In this document: positions 33,861 through 42,801 of the stretch, piece by piece
Layout of the letters: every line of letters begins with the position of its first letter
Numbering within the stretch: the first letter of the stretch is position 1
Source of the DNA: Rhodospirillales bacterium
Lineage (GTDB): Bacteria > Pseudomonadota > Alphaproteobacteria > Acetobacterales > Acetobacteraceae
Assembly: GCA_025352665.1 (NCBI GenBank)
Contig: JANXSM010000085.1
Span: 1-52,998 of the forward strand
Direction: 5' to 3'
Length of the DNA: 52,998 nt
Notes under the pieces: model-generated
Seen by the model: only the letters and a program-made list of their open reading frames with translations
What the model was told of the DNA's origin: nothing
Database searches by the model: none
Position numbers and translations under genes: made by a program

Positions 33861-35431
33861 CGGGGATCACCGCGATCGCCAAACGCTTCATCGCACATCA
33901 CCTGCTGTTCAATCCGGTGGACGCCAGTTTCATGGGCATCCCCGGCCACGACCATCGGTTGCCGCCCGCCGATGCCGAAGCGGCGTCGCGAGAGACGCAA
34001 GTGCTGCGCGACATGCGCCAGGCGCTGTTGACGGCAGCGGCCCCAACCGGGCGCGGTGAGGCGATGGACGCCAGGCTCCTGGGCAACGTCATCGGTCACA
34101 ACTTGAAGTTGCTGGAGGAACGCCCACGCTACCGCGACCCGACCTGGTACACCGGAGAGACGGTGTTCGGCTTGATCAGCCTGCTGCTGCCATCGGCCAT
34201 GCCGGGAGCGGTCGCGGCGCTGTCGGCCCGGCTGGCCGATATTCCCCGTTACCTCGCACAAGGCCGGGCCCAGCTGGCCAAGGCGTCATCGTTCAGCGGC
34301 TGGACAGCGCGGGCCCGCAAGGAGGTGCAGGTCATTTTGCGGCTGCTGCAAGGGCGCCTGCAGATGCACCCTTTGTGGCATGCGGCGATGGAGCCGCTGC
34401 TCCCGCCTGCGATAACCGCCGCAATGGCGTTCGATACGGTGGTGGCGGCCTTGCCGGACATGGACCCACGCTGCGGACCGGAGCACCTGGAATTCCTCAT
34501 GCGCGACGTGCATGTGCTGCCTTTCGGCCCCGCCGAGGCACTGGCGCGTGCCGAGGACCGCATCGCCCAGGCACGCCAGGGCCTCGTTGCTTTGGCCAGT
34601 CAGATCGACTCCAATCGCAGCTGGCAGGAGCAGCTTGAAACGCTCAACCGCATCGCACCGGACCCCGACAAGATCGTCGACACCTACAAACGATTTCATG
34701 ATCAGGCAATGGCCGCGGCCGAGCCCTTCCTCACACCCGCCACCGAATACAAACTCGAATTCAAGCCGTTCCCGGAATGGTCCCAGAACGTGTACGGCGA
34801 CCTGTATTTCCTCGCCTATCGCTGCCCGCCAGGAGCGAATGGCGGCAGCGGCAGCGTGTACTGGACCTCGCCGCCCGGGCAGAGCTCCGCCACGATCAAA
34901 TCGACGCATGCCGTCCACCACGGCAGCATCGGCCACCACACCCAGAACACCCGTGCGCGCGTCGCACCTTCGCTGTTGGCTCGCATCGTCAACCAGGGTG
35001 TGGCCCGCGGCATCGCGTTCCAGGCCGGCGGCACGATGGGGGAAGGCTGGTCCTGTTACGTGCAGGACCTGATGATGGAGGTGCCTGGCTTTTATTCCCC
35101 GGCGGAATTGTTGCTCGCAAAATCCAACGAGGTACGCAACGCCTGTTGCCTGGTCGCGGACATCCGCTTTCACACAAAGCAATGGGATGTCGCGGAAATG
35201 CGCCGCTACTATCGCGAGGAAGCTGGTTTTCCGGCAGCACGGGTGGATTTCGAGACGGTGAAGAACGCCCTGTTTCCCGGCAATCGCCTGATGTATTGGC
35301 TGGGCGTGGAGCAAATCAAAACCGCGCGCGGCCAATGGCGCGGTCATGTGCGCGACTTCCACGACGGCCTGATCGCTCGCGGCCACGTCCCCCTCACCTG
35401 GGCGATCGAAGATCTGTTCGCCGCCGCATGA
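33857..35431 (+). CDS. DUF885 family putative metallo-hydrolase
   Basis: A 524-aa, mostly helical protein of the DUF885 family, thought to be zinc metallopeptidases. The metal-site region is THAVHHGSIGHHTQNTRARV, in the place of the family's HExxPGHHxQ, followed by GGTMGEGWSCYVQDLMME, the usual EGWxxYxExL element. The usual glutamate after the first His is not present (HAVHHG), so catalysis may be altered. No signal peptide, so cytoplasmic. Located directly before two ABC ATPases of a peptide-type importer, it may hydrolyse the imported compound. Confidence 0.82.
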   Translation: MTGITAIAKRFIAHHLLFNPVDASFMGIPGHDHRLPPADAEAASRETQVLRDMRQALLTAAAPTGRGEAMDARLLGNVIGHNLKLLEERPRYRDPTWYTGETVFGLISLLLPSAMPGAVAALSARLADIPRYLAQGRAQLAKASSFSGWTARARKEVQVILRLLQGRLQMHPLWHAAMEPLLPPAITAAMAFDTVVAALPDMDPRCGPEHLEFLMRDVHVLPFGPAEALARAEDRIAQARQGLVALASQIDSNRSWQEQLETLNRIAPDPDKIVDTYKRFHDQAMAAAEPFLTPATEYKLEFKPFPEWSQNVYGDLYFLAYRCPPGANGGSGSVYWTSPPGQSSATIKSTHAVHHGSIGHHTQNTRARVAPSLLARIVNQGVARGIAFQAGGTMGEGWSCYVQDLMMEVPGFYSPAELLLAKSNEVRNACCLVADIRFHTKQWDVAEMRRYYREEAGFPAARVDFETVKNALFPGNRLMYWLGVEQIKTARGQWRGHVRDFHDGLIARGHVPLTWAIEDLFAAA

Positions 35432-36432
35432 CGGAAACCCTGCTGGAAGTCACTGACCTGCGCACCGAGTTCTCCGTCGAAGGCGGCAAGATCCATCCGG
35501 TCGACGGGGTCAGCTTTTCAGTGGCGCGCGGCGAGACGCTGGCGGTGGTGGGCGAAAGCGGCTCAGGCAAATCGGTCACCAGCCTGTCCATCATGGGCCT
35601 GCTGCCGCACCCGCCCGCGCGCATCTCCCAGGGCAGCATCCGGCTGCGCTGCAAGGATGGCCAGATGCGCGAACTCGTCGGCCTGGACGATCACGCCTTG
35701 CAACGCATCCGCGGCAACGACATGGCGATGATCTTCCAGGAGCCGATGACCAGCCTGAACCCGGTGCAACGGGTGGGAGCGCAGGTTGCCGAGACGATCC
35801 TGCTGCATGAAAATATCGGCCGAACCGCCGCGATGGAGCGGGTGCGGGCCTTGCTCAACCGAGTCGACATCCCCGATCCCATGAGGCGCATGCAGGACTA
35901 TCCGCATCAGATGTCGGGCGGCATGCGCCAGCGCGTCATGATCGCCATGGCGCTGGCCTGCAGCCCTGGCCTGCTGATCGCCGACGAACCGACGACAGCG
36001 TTGGACGTGACGGTGCAGGCGCAGGTCCTGCTGCTGATGCGCCGCCTGCAGGACGAGCTCGGCATGGGCATCCTGTTCATCACCCACAATCTCGGCGTGG
36101 TCGCGGAAGTCGCCAGGAACGTGGTGGTGATGTACGCCGGCCGCGTGTTGGAGCAGGGCGATGTGGTGGAGATATTCCACCGCCCCCGGCACCCCTATAC
36201 GCGCAGCCTTCTGGCCAGCCTGCCGCGGCTGCACGGTCGCAGCGCCGGCAAGCGGGAACGCCTCGCGGCCATCCCCGGCAGCATGCCCAGCCCGCGAGAC
36301 CTGCCGCCGGGCTGCCCGTTCGCACCGCGGTGCAACGATCGGATCGACGCCTGCGACGCAGCCGTGCCCGCGCTGGTCGACAGCGGCCACGGCCATCTCA
36401 CACGCTGTCTGCGGTGGCAGGAACTGGCATGA
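35428..36432 (+). CDS. Peptide-type ABC transporter ATP-binding protein (DppD/OppD class)
   Basis: A 334-aa ATPase: Walker [10 protein letters not shown], signature [16 protein letters not shown], Walker [20 protein letters not shown]-loop ITHNLGV, and the C-terminal oligopeptide-transporter domain with the four-Cys iron-sulfur-type stretch ([17 protein letters not shown] and later RCLRW). It powers the importer made with the DppF-class ATPase that follows and the permeases at 37383-38270 and 40608-41561. It overlaps its neighbours by four bases on both sides. Confidence 0.95.
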   Translation: MTETLLEVTDLRTEFSVEGGKIHPVDGVSFSVARGETLAVVGESGSGKSVTSLSIMGLLPHPPARISQGSIRLRCKDGQMRELVGLDDHALQRIRGNDMAMIFQEPMTSLNPVQRVGAQVAETILLHENIGRTAAMERVRALLNRVDIPDPMRRMQDYPHQMSGGMRQRVMIAMALACSPGLLIADEPTTALDVTVQAQVLLLMRRLQDELGMGILFITHNLGVVAEVARNVVVMYAGRVLEQGDVVEIFHRPRHPYTRSLLASLPRLHGRSAGKRERLAAIPGSMPSPRDLPPGCPFAPRCNDRIDACDAAVPALVDSGHGHLTRCLRWQELA

Positions 36433-37379
36433 CCGACCTGCTTGAAATCCGCGCGCTGAAGAAGAACTTCCCGGTCGCCAGGCGCGGTGTCGTGCAGGCC
36501 GTGCAGGATGTCAGTTTCGCCGTGGCCGCCGGCGAGGTTGTGGGCCTCGTGGGTGAATCGGGCTCCGGAAAAACCACCGTCGGGCGGATGATCCTGCGTC
36601 TGATCGAGCCCACGTCAGGCGAGATCCGGTTCGACGGCATCGACCTGCTGGCCGCGTCCGCGCCCGAAATGCGCAAGCTGCGGCGGCGAATGCAGATCAT
36701 TTTCCAAGATCCGTTCGCCAGCCTCAACCCGACGATGAGCGTCGGCGCCATCGTGGGCGAGGCGCTCGACATTCACGGCCTGGCAAAAGGGTCCGCGCGC
36801 ACCGATCGCATCGTCGATCTGCTGCAGCGCGTGGGGCTGCCGGCCGAGGCCATGGAGCGCTATCCGCACGAGTTCTCCGGCGGCCAGCGCCAACGTGTCG
36901 GTATTGCCCGGGCGCTGGCGGTGGAGCCGGCCTTCATCGTGGCGGACGAGCCGGTATCGGCGCTCGATGTCTCCGTCCAGGCGCAGGTCATCAACCTGCT
37001 GCAGGATCTGCAGGAACAGCTTGGCCTGGCGTTGATGTTCATTGCGCATGATCTCGCCGTGGTCGAGCACATCGCCGATCGGGTGATCGTGATGTATCTT
37101 GGCCGCATCATGGAAGTGGCACCCAGCCGCGACCTGTATCGCAACCCGCGGCATCCCTATACGGTGGCGCTGTTATCAGCCGCTCCCACGCCGGATCCAT
37201 TGGTGCGGCCGCAGCGGATCATTCTCAGTGGCGAATTGCCAAGCTCACTGAACCCGCCAAGCGGTTGCGTGTTTCGCACGCGCTGCCCCCACGCCGTGGC
37301 CGCGTGCGCTGAAGTGGTCCCGCCACTCGAAGAAGTGGCGCCCGGCCATTTCAAGGCGTGTATTCGCGACGTGGTTTAA
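36429..37379 (+). CDS. Peptide-type ABC transporter ATP-binding protein (DppF/OppF class)
   Basis: A 316-aa ATPase: Walker [14 protein letters not shown], the OppF-like [15 protein letters not shown], signature [16 protein letters not shown], Walker [20 protein letters not shown]-loop [14 protein letters not shown], and the C-terminal Cys motif ([17 protein letters not shown]). It is the last gene of the seven-gene operon; only three bases separate it from the convergent permease gene on the other strand. Confidence 0.95.
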   Translation: MTDLLEIRALKKNFPVARRGVVQAVQDVSFAVAAGEVVGLVGESGSGKTTVGRMILRLIEPTSGEIRFDGIDLLAASAPEMRKLRRRMQIIFQDPFASLNPTMSVGAIVGEALDIHGLAKGSARTDRIVDLLQRVGLPAEAMERYPHEFSGGQRQRVGIARALAVEPAFIVADEPVSALDVSVQAQVINLLQDLQEQLGLALMFIAHDLAVVEHIADRVIVMYLGRIMEVAPSRDLYRNPRHPYTVALLSAAPTPDPLVRPQRIILSGELPSSLNPPSGCVFRTRCPHAVAACAEVVPPLEEVAPGHFKACIRDVV

Positions 37380-37382
37380 AAC

Positions 37383-38270
37383 TCAGGCGCGGGTATCAAC
37401 CGCGTCGCGCAGCCCGTCGCCGAGCGAGTTGACGGCCAGCACGGTGACGAAGATGAGCAGCCCCGGTGGAATGGCGAGCCAAGGGGCACTGTCCAGCCAC
37501 TGGGTGGCCTCGTTCAGCAAATTGCCCCAGGTAGGTGTGGGTAGCTGCACGCCGAAGCCGAAGAACGACATCGCTGATTCGAGCAGGATCGCGTGGCCCA
37601 CGGTCAGTGTGGCCGAAACCGTGATGGGAGCGACGGCGTTGGGCAGGATATGGCGCCAGATCAGCCGTGCATCGCTGGCACCGAGGGCACGGGCAGCCTC
37701 GACGAATTCGCGTTCGCGCAGGCTGAGGAACTGACCGCGAACCAGACGGGCTGTGCCCATCCAACTCAGCATGCCGATGATGAGGATAAGAAGCGGCACC
37801 GTCGGCCGCAGCAGGCCCGAGACCAGCAGGATGAGCGGCAGCGCCGGCACCGACAGCACCACGTCCGTCGCGCGCATCAGCGCGGTATCGACCCAGCCGC
37901 GGTAGAAACCCGCGAAGGCCCCCACCGCTGTCCCGAGTGCGGTCGAGACCAGGGCTGCGGCGATACCGACCGCGAGTGAGATGCGACCACCATACAGCAG
38001 TCGCGAGAGGGCATCGCGCCCGAGCTGGTCGGTACCGAGCAGATGCGCATACGAAGGCGCATCCGGCTGTCCGAGCAAGTCGATATCCTGCGCGTCATAG
38101 GCGTAGGGCGCGATGACAGGTGCCAGCAGAACGATCACCGCGAGAACCAGCAACAGCACAAGACTGGCCAAGGCAAGCCGGTGGCGGACAAAGCGCCGCC
38201 AGATGCGCCGGCCGAAGCTCTGCTGGCGCACGCGAGGCAGGGAAAGCGGCAGAGTCGCAACTTGGTTCAT
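37383..38270 (-). CDS. Peptide-type ABC transporter permease (DppC/OppC class)
   Basis: A 295-aa inner-membrane permease with six predicted transmembrane segments. The N-terminal FVRHRLALASLVLLLVLAVI is the classic DppC start, LGTDQLGRDALSRLLYGGRI is the class signature, and the EAA loop reads EFVEAARALGASDARLIWRH. It lies on the strand opposite to its presumed ATPases and is separated from the second permease (40608-41561) by the amidase-like gene on the other strand, an unusual layout. Confidence 0.94.
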   Translation of the reverse strand: MNQVATLPLSLPRVRQQSFGRRIWRRFVRHRLALASLVLLLVLAVIVLLAPVIAPYAYDAQDIDLLGQPDAPSYAHLLGTDQLGRDALSRLLYGGRISLAVGIAAALVSTALGTAVGAFAGFYRGWVDTALMRATDVVLSVPALPLILLVSGLLRPTVPLLILIIGMLSWMGTARLVRGQFLSLREREFVEAARALGASDARLIWRHILPNAVAPITVSATLTVGHAILLESAMSFFGFGVQLPTPTWGNLLNEATQWLDSAPWLAIPPGLLIFVTVLAVNSLGDGLRDAVDTRA

Positions 38271-38326
38271 CGTTTCATCGTGGCAGGTTGCGGACCAGGG
38301 CGCAGCACAAACCCCTGTGCCGCATT

Positions 38327-38341
38327 TTGCACATGGTGCAA
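38327..38341. promoter_or_regulatory. Operator-like palindrome in the divergent region of the permease and amidase genes
   Basis: TTGCAC-ATG-GTGCAA, a perfect six-base inverted repeat around a three-base centre, lies midway between the divergent dppC-class gene (start 38270) and the dimethylformamidase-like gene (start 38409). A second, looser inverted repeat (TGGTC / GACCA) follows at about 38368-38392. It has the look of a repressor operator; the regulator is unknown. Confidence 0.45.
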
Positions 38342-38408
38342 CTCTGGCCAGGCGGCACGACGGTGTGGTCTGTTAGCTTTTCCGGACCAGTTTTTTCGAG
38401 GTGATTGC

Positions 38409-40604
38409 GTGCATCCGTTGACAGGCTATGGCGACAGCTGGAGCGTGAAACCTGGCGGCCGCATCGGCTTCATGGTGAGCAGTGTCGATGACACCGACTT
38501 CGAACTGCGGTTCGTGCGCCATATCTGCGCCGACCCGAACCCGAACGGCCCCGGCTACCACGAAATCGCCATGCCGAGCCCGTTCGACGGGCTGCAGGTC
38601 GGCCGCTTTCAGCAGGCCCGTCCCGGCAGCTTCGCCCACGCGCCCGCCGTCGAGGCCGACATCTCCGGTGGTTTCTCGATCGCAGCGACAGTGTGGCCGA
38701 CCACGCCGGGCAAGGGTCGCCAAACGTTCCTGTGCCTGACGGGTGCCGACTGGAGCCTGTGGTTTGGCATCGGATCTTCCGGTGGGGCATGTCTGGAGGT
38801 AACCGGCGCCGACGGCCAGGGGACCTCCGTCGAGGTTACCGCAGCCATGCTGGCGCGTCGCTGGTACGATGTTGCGGCCGGCCAGGACGGCAAAGGGCGG
38901 CTGTGGGTGCGCCAGGTGGCACGCCGGCCCGTGGCATTGCTCGTGGACAGCGGCAAGGCATCGGGCGTGGGTCCCGAGCCTGACTGTATCGGTGGCTTTT
39001 CCGTCTTGCTGGCCGCTGCCCCGGCCGGTGAATATTTCAACGGGAAGCTCGAACGCCCTTCGATCTGGGGAGGCGATGCCGAGGATGGCGATATTCTGAC
39101 CCACCAGCGCCAGGCTGTCGCGGAGGGCACTGTGCCTGGCCTGATGGCGCTGTGGGATTTCAGCCTCGGCATGGCTAGCAATGTCGCCTTCGACATCGGG
39201 CCGGCCGCGGCGAACGCCACGCTGGTCCACGCCCCCGGCCGCGCCATGACCGGCGCCAGCTGGACCGGTGCGGTGCACGACTGGGTCTCGGCGCCGGAAC
39301 AATATGGCGCGATCCATTTTCACGACGACGACGTCGGCGATCTCGCCTGGGACGAGAGTTTCGCACTTCAGGTGCCGACAGATTGGCCGAGCGGATTCTA
39401 TGCAGCCCATATCCGCAACGGTGCTGGCGAGGACATGATCCCTTTCTTCGTACGCCCATTGCAACCAACGTCGGACGTGGTGTTGCTGGTCCCCACCTAC
39501 ACCTACCAGGTCTATGGCTGCCACGTGCGGCCCGGGCGTGCCCAGGCCATTCACGAGCAGGCGCTCGCCTGGGGTGCCTTGACCGAAACACCCGATATCA
39601 ACAGGCAATTCGGGCTGTCGTCGTACAACAACCATTCCGACGGTTCCGGTGTCGCAATCACCAGTTTCCGCCGGCCCATGCTCGACACGCGGCCAAAGCA
39701 GTTCGTCATGCTCGACCCCAACGCCTCCGGCACCTCACGGATCTGCAGCGACAGCTACATCGTGCAGTGGCTCACCTCGATCGGGGTGGCGCATGACGTG
39801 GTGACCGATCACGACCTGCACGCCGAAGGCGAGGCGCTGCTGGCACCGTACCGTGTGGTGATCGCGGCCCAGCACCCCGAGTATCTGTCGGACCGGATGA
39901 TGCAGGCACTCGAAACCTACCTCGAAGGCGGTGGGCGCATGATGTATCTCGGCGGCAACGGATTCTACTGGCGCGCCGAGCCGTCAGCCGCGGAACCGCA
40001 TCTTCTGGAAATCCGTCGTGCAGAGAACGGTATTCGCGTTTGGGCAACCGAGCCCGGCGAGAACTACCAGGCGTTCGGCGGTGGCCTGGGCGGTCTGTGG
40101 CGCCGTGTCGGCCGGCCGTCGCACCGCCTCGTCGGCAGCGGGTTTTCGGCCCAGGGGCGCCAGCTCGGCTTTCCCTATCGCTTCACCGACGGCATCCACG
40201 ATCCGCGGGTGGCGTTCATGTGCGAGGGCCTGCAGCCGACGCCGGGCGAGTCCTTCGGGGAAACCGGCTTCATGGGCGGCGGAGCGGCCGGCTTCGAGCT
40301 GGACAGCGTGGATCCCGCGCACGGCACGCCGCCAAACACGCTGGTGGTGGCAAAAGGGATCGTGATCCATCCGGATTATTATCCGGTCAATGAGGATCGC
40401 CTCGCGACCGCTTTGCCGAAGAAGACTGAGGATTGGTCCTGCGCCGATATCCTGTTCTTCGAAACACCCGCGGGCGGGGCCGTGTTCTCGGTGGGATCGA
40501 TGACCTATGTCGGCAGCCTGGTCGTCGACGGCAGCAACACCACGCTCGGCAAGCTCACGACAAACGTGCTGCGCCGCTTTATCGATGCGGCGCCTTTTGC
40601 CTGA
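38409..40604 (+). CDS. N,N-dimethylformamidase-like large subunit
   Basis: A 731-aa protein resembling the large subunit of N,N-dimethylformamidase (about 760 aa), a mononuclear-iron amidohydrolase. The N-terminal 220 residues form a lectin-like beta-sandwich (LERPSIWGGDAED); the rest is the catalytic region. The known Paracoccus enzyme uses two Tyr and one Glu for iron plus a nearby His. Candidates here are Tyr364 or Tyr366 (TYTYQVYG), Tyr406 (SSYNNHSDGSG), and His489/Glu491 (AAQHPEYLS). GTG at 38409 has GAGG eight bases before it and starts the family N-terminus. No small-subunit gene is nearby. The substrate is probably an amide, not necessarily DMF. Three bases separate its stop from the convergent permease gene. 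Confidence 0.85.
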   Translation: MHPLTGYGDSWSVKPGGRIGFMVSSVDDTDFELRFVRHICADPNPNGPGYHEIAMPSPFDGLQVGRFQQARPGSFAHAPAVEADISGGFSIAATVWPTTPGKGRQTFLCLTGADWSLWFGIGSSGGACLEVTGADGQGTSVEVTAAMLARRWYDVAAGQDGKGRLWVRQVARRPVALLVDSGKASGVGPEPDCIGGFSVLLAAAPAGEYFNGKLERPSIWGGDAEDGDILTHQRQAVAEGTVPGLMALWDFSLGMASNVAFDIGPAAANATLVHAPGRAMTGASWTGAVHDWVSAPEQYGAIHFHDDDVGDLAWDESFALQVPTDWPSGFYAAHIRNGAGEDMIPFFVRPLQPTSDVVLLVPTYTYQVYGCHVRPGRAQAIHEQALAWGALTETPDINRQFGLSSYNNHSDGSGVAITSFRRPMLDTRPKQFVMLDPNASGTSRICSDSYIVQWLTSIGVAHDVVTDHDLHAEGEALLAPYRVVIAAQHPEYLSDRMMQALETYLEGGGRMMYLGGNGFYWRAEPSAAEPHLLEIRRAENGIRVWATEPGENYQAFGGGLGGLWRRVGRPSHRLVGSGFSAQGRQLGFPYRFTDGIHDPRVAFMCEGLQPTPGESFGETGFMGGGAAGFELDSVDPAHGTPPNTLVVAKGIVIHPDYYPVNEDRLATALPKKTEDWSCADILFFETPAGGAVFSVGSMTYVGSLVVDGSNTTLGKLTTNVLRRFIDAAPFA

Positions 40605-40607
40605 AGG

Positions 40608-41561
40608 TCAGGCCATTTGGATGCGGGGGTCGATCAAGCCATAGGCGACATCGGCCAGCAGGTTGCCGAGCACGAGGGTGAGCGAGGCGATCATCATGAT
40701 TCCCATGAGCACCGGATAGTCGCGCCCGTCCATCGATTGGATGAACAGCTTGCCGATGCCGGGCCAGGAGAACACAGCCTCGGTAATCACGGTGCCGGAA
40801 AAGATGTTGACCAGATCGAGAGCAACGACGGTGACGAACGGCAGCAGCGCGTTGCGCAGCGCGTGGTGGATAACGACGCCGCGGCATGACTGGCCTTTGG
40901 CGCGGGCGGTGCGGATGTAGTCCTGGCGCATCACCTCGATCATGCTGGCGCGCATGTAGCGGGCCCATTTGGCCACGGTTGCGAAGGCGAGGATGAACAC
41001 CGGCATGGCCATGTGGCGCAAATGGTCGATCAGCGACCCGTCGCCGATGTTCTCGTAGCCGCCTGAAGGAAGCCAATGCAGAGACACCGCGAACACAAGC
41101 TGCAGCATCAACGCCAGCCAGAACACCGGCAGCGAGATGCCAGAAAAACTGATCAGCGTGAGCACGTAATCAAGAGCCGTGTAGCGCTTCACGGCGGAAA
41201 TCACGCCGAGCGGCAGGGCGATGACGAAGGCGATCAGCAGCGAGACCCCGCCGAGCATGAAAGTTGCTGGCAGGCGCTCGGTTATTTCCAATAGAACCGG
41301 GCGCGAGGTGCGAATGGAATAACCCCATTCGCCGTGCAGGAACGCGGTTACCCAACTCACGTATTGCATCGGCATCGGCTGGTCGAGCCCGAGTGCGGTC
41401 TTCATGCTGGCGAGTGCCTCGGGGGTGACGCCGGGGTTGTCGGCGTAGAAATCCATCGGCCCGCCAGGTGCCAAATGGATGACGGCGAACAGCAGCAACG
41501 AGATCCCGATCAGCAGCGGGATCAGGCCTGCGATGCGCAGGGCGAGAAAGCGCAGACTCAT
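40608..41561 (-). CDS. Peptide-type ABC transporter permease (DppB/OppB class)
   Basis: A 317-aa inner-membrane permease with six predicted transmembrane segments. Typical elements are the N-terminal RIAGLIPLLIGISLLLFAVI, LHGEWGYSIRTSRPV, the EAA loop MRQDYIRTARAKGQSCRGVV and the late IFSGTVITEAVFSWPGIGKL. It should pair with the DppC-class permease at 37383-38270, but the amidase-like gene lies between the two on the other strand. It is divergent from the SDR gene at 41661 across a 99-base region. Confidence 0.94.
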   Translation of the reverse strand: MSLRFLALRIAGLIPLLIGISLLLFAVIHLAPGGPMDFYADNPGVTPEALASMKTALGLDQPMPMQYVSWVTAFLHGEWGYSIRTSRPVLLEITERLPATFMLGGVSLLIAFVIALPLGVISAVKRYTALDYVLTLISFSGISLPVFWLALMLQLVFAVSLHWLPSGGYENIGDGSLIDHLRHMAMPVFILAFATVAKWARYMRASMIEVMRQDYIRTARAKGQSCRGVVIHHALRNALLPFVTVVALDLVNIFSGTVITEAVFSWPGIGKLFIQSMDGRDYPVLMGIMMIASLTLVLGNLLADVAYGLIDPRIQMA

Positions 41562-41660
41562 GACCAGCCCTTGCTGATAAGAAATGGACTATAGACGGCG
41601 CGAAATCGCGTGGTCAAAATCCTTTCACGTTTATTTCTGTCATCATCCGGAGGGCCACCC

Positions 41661-42353
41661 ATGGCGACGATTCTCATTACCGGCGCCAATCGTGGACTGG
41701 GACTTGAATTCGCCCGGCAATATGCCGCTAAAGGCGAGCGGATCATTGCAACCCATCGTCCCGCCGATCCCGGCCCTGAGCTGGCAGCCATCGCGGCCGG
41801 GTCGGACGGTCGGGTGAGCCTGCACCAGCTCGACGTGAACGATGCTGTGCGCGCAGAGGAACTTGTGGTTTCGCTCAACGGTCTGCCGATCGATGTCTTC
41901 GTTTGCAATGCCGGTATCAACAGTCCCCCGGCAACCATCGATGCGATCGACGAGGCGGGGTTCCTCAAGGTGATGCAGACCAACGTGATGGCCCCGATGC
42001 GCCTGGTAGGTTTGCTGGCCGACCAGGTGGCAGCCTCCGACCGTAAGGTCATGGCGTTCCTGGGCAGCCGCATGGGGTCGATCGGCGACAACGCGCGGGG
42101 CGGCGGCTACGTGTACCGGGCCAGCAAGGCGGCGCTGCATGCGGTGGTGAAAAGCATCAGCATCGATCTGGCGCCGCGCGGCGTGGTTGCGTTGCTGATG
42201 CATCCGGGGGCTGCCAAAACGGCGATGGCCGGCGCCCGCGGGACGGTCGAGGTCGCGGACAGCGTGGCGGGCATGATCGCCATCCTCGATGGCGCCGGCG
42301 CGAAGGACAATGGCAAGCTCTACAACTACACGGGTGAGGAAATTCCCTGGTAG
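41661..42353 (+). CDS. SDR family oxidoreductase (C-factor-like)
   Basis: A 230-aa short-chain dehydrogenase: TILITGANRGLGLEFARQYA (cofactor site), VFVCNAGINSPPATIDA, catalytic Ser in FLGSRMGSIGDN, and Tyr-x3-Lys in YVYRASKAALHAV. The C-terminus (NGKLYNYTGEEIPW) is typical of the C-factor/carbonyl-reductase-like subgroup. GGAGGG lies eight bases before the ATG. The thioesterase gene follows 28 bases later, probably in one transcript. Substrate unknown. Confidence 0.9.
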   Translation: MATILITGANRGLGLEFARQYAAKGERIIATHRPADPGPELAAIAAGSDGRVSLHQLDVNDAVRAEELVVSLNGLPIDVFVCNAGINSPPATIDAIDEAGFLKVMQTNVMAPMRLVGLLADQVAASDRKVMAFLGSRMGSIGDNARGGGYVYRASKAALHAVVKSISIDLAPRGVVALLMHPGAAKTAMAGARGTVEVADSVAGMIAILDGAGAKDNGKLYNYTGEEIPW

Positions 42354-42381
42354 GTTCGCAGCACGCAGGGAGAGGCCAGGA

Positions 42382-42765
42382 ATGTCGCAGGCCGTCGTTC
42401 GTCCGTTCTATCGCCATCTCGGCATCGAAGTCGTCGAAGCAGGCGAGGGGCGTGCCCAGGTGCGCATGCCCGCCAACCCGGATCTGCTCAATGGGCGCGG
42501 CGAGGTGCACGGAGGCGCCATCGCAAGCCTGCTCGATGCTGCGATCTCCAACGCCGCCCGAGCCGCGCTCGCGCCCGGCATGAGCAGTGCCACCATCCAG
42601 TTCACCACGCATTTCCTGATCCCCGGCCGCGGCACGCTGCACGCCCACGGCCTAGCCCTTCGGGCCGGCGGTAGCGTGGTCACCGCCGAGGCAAAGGTCA
42701 CCAACGATGCCGGCGAACTGGTGGCCACGGCCCTGGGAACGCTGAAAGTGCTGCGGCCACGGTGA
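42382..42765 (+). CDS. PaaI-type hotdog-fold thioesterase
   Basis: A 127-aa hotdog protein of the PaaI/YdiI thioesterase group. The active-site region is NGRGEVHGGAIASLLDAAIS (HGG with the catalytic acid/Asp helix following), then SSATIQFTTHFLIPGRG and GGSVVTAEAKVTNDAGE. Such enzymes hydrolyse acyl- or aryl-CoA thioesters. The start at 42382 follows a GGGAGAGG stretch. It is convergent with the ABC transporter gene at 42802, with a strong hairpin between them. Confidence 0.88.
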   Translation: MSQAVVRPFYRHLGIEVVEAGEGRAQVRMPANPDLLNGRGEVHGGAIASLLDAAISNAARAALAPGMSSATIQFTTHFLIPGRGTLHAHGLALRAGGSVVTAEAKVTNDAGELVATALGTLKVLRPR

Positions 42766-42769
42766 GGCG

Positions 42770-42794
42770 AGGTGTCCGGCGCCGCCGGACACCT
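42770..42794. terminator. Hairpin between convergent thioesterase and ABC transporter genes
   Basis: A perfect 11-base-pair GC-rich inverted repeat (AGGTGTCCGGC / GCCGGACACCT) with a three-base loop lies five bases after the thioesterase stop and eight bases after the transporter gene's stop. No T-run follows on either strand. Confidence 0.5.
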
Positions 42795-42801
42795 GGGGCC
42801 G

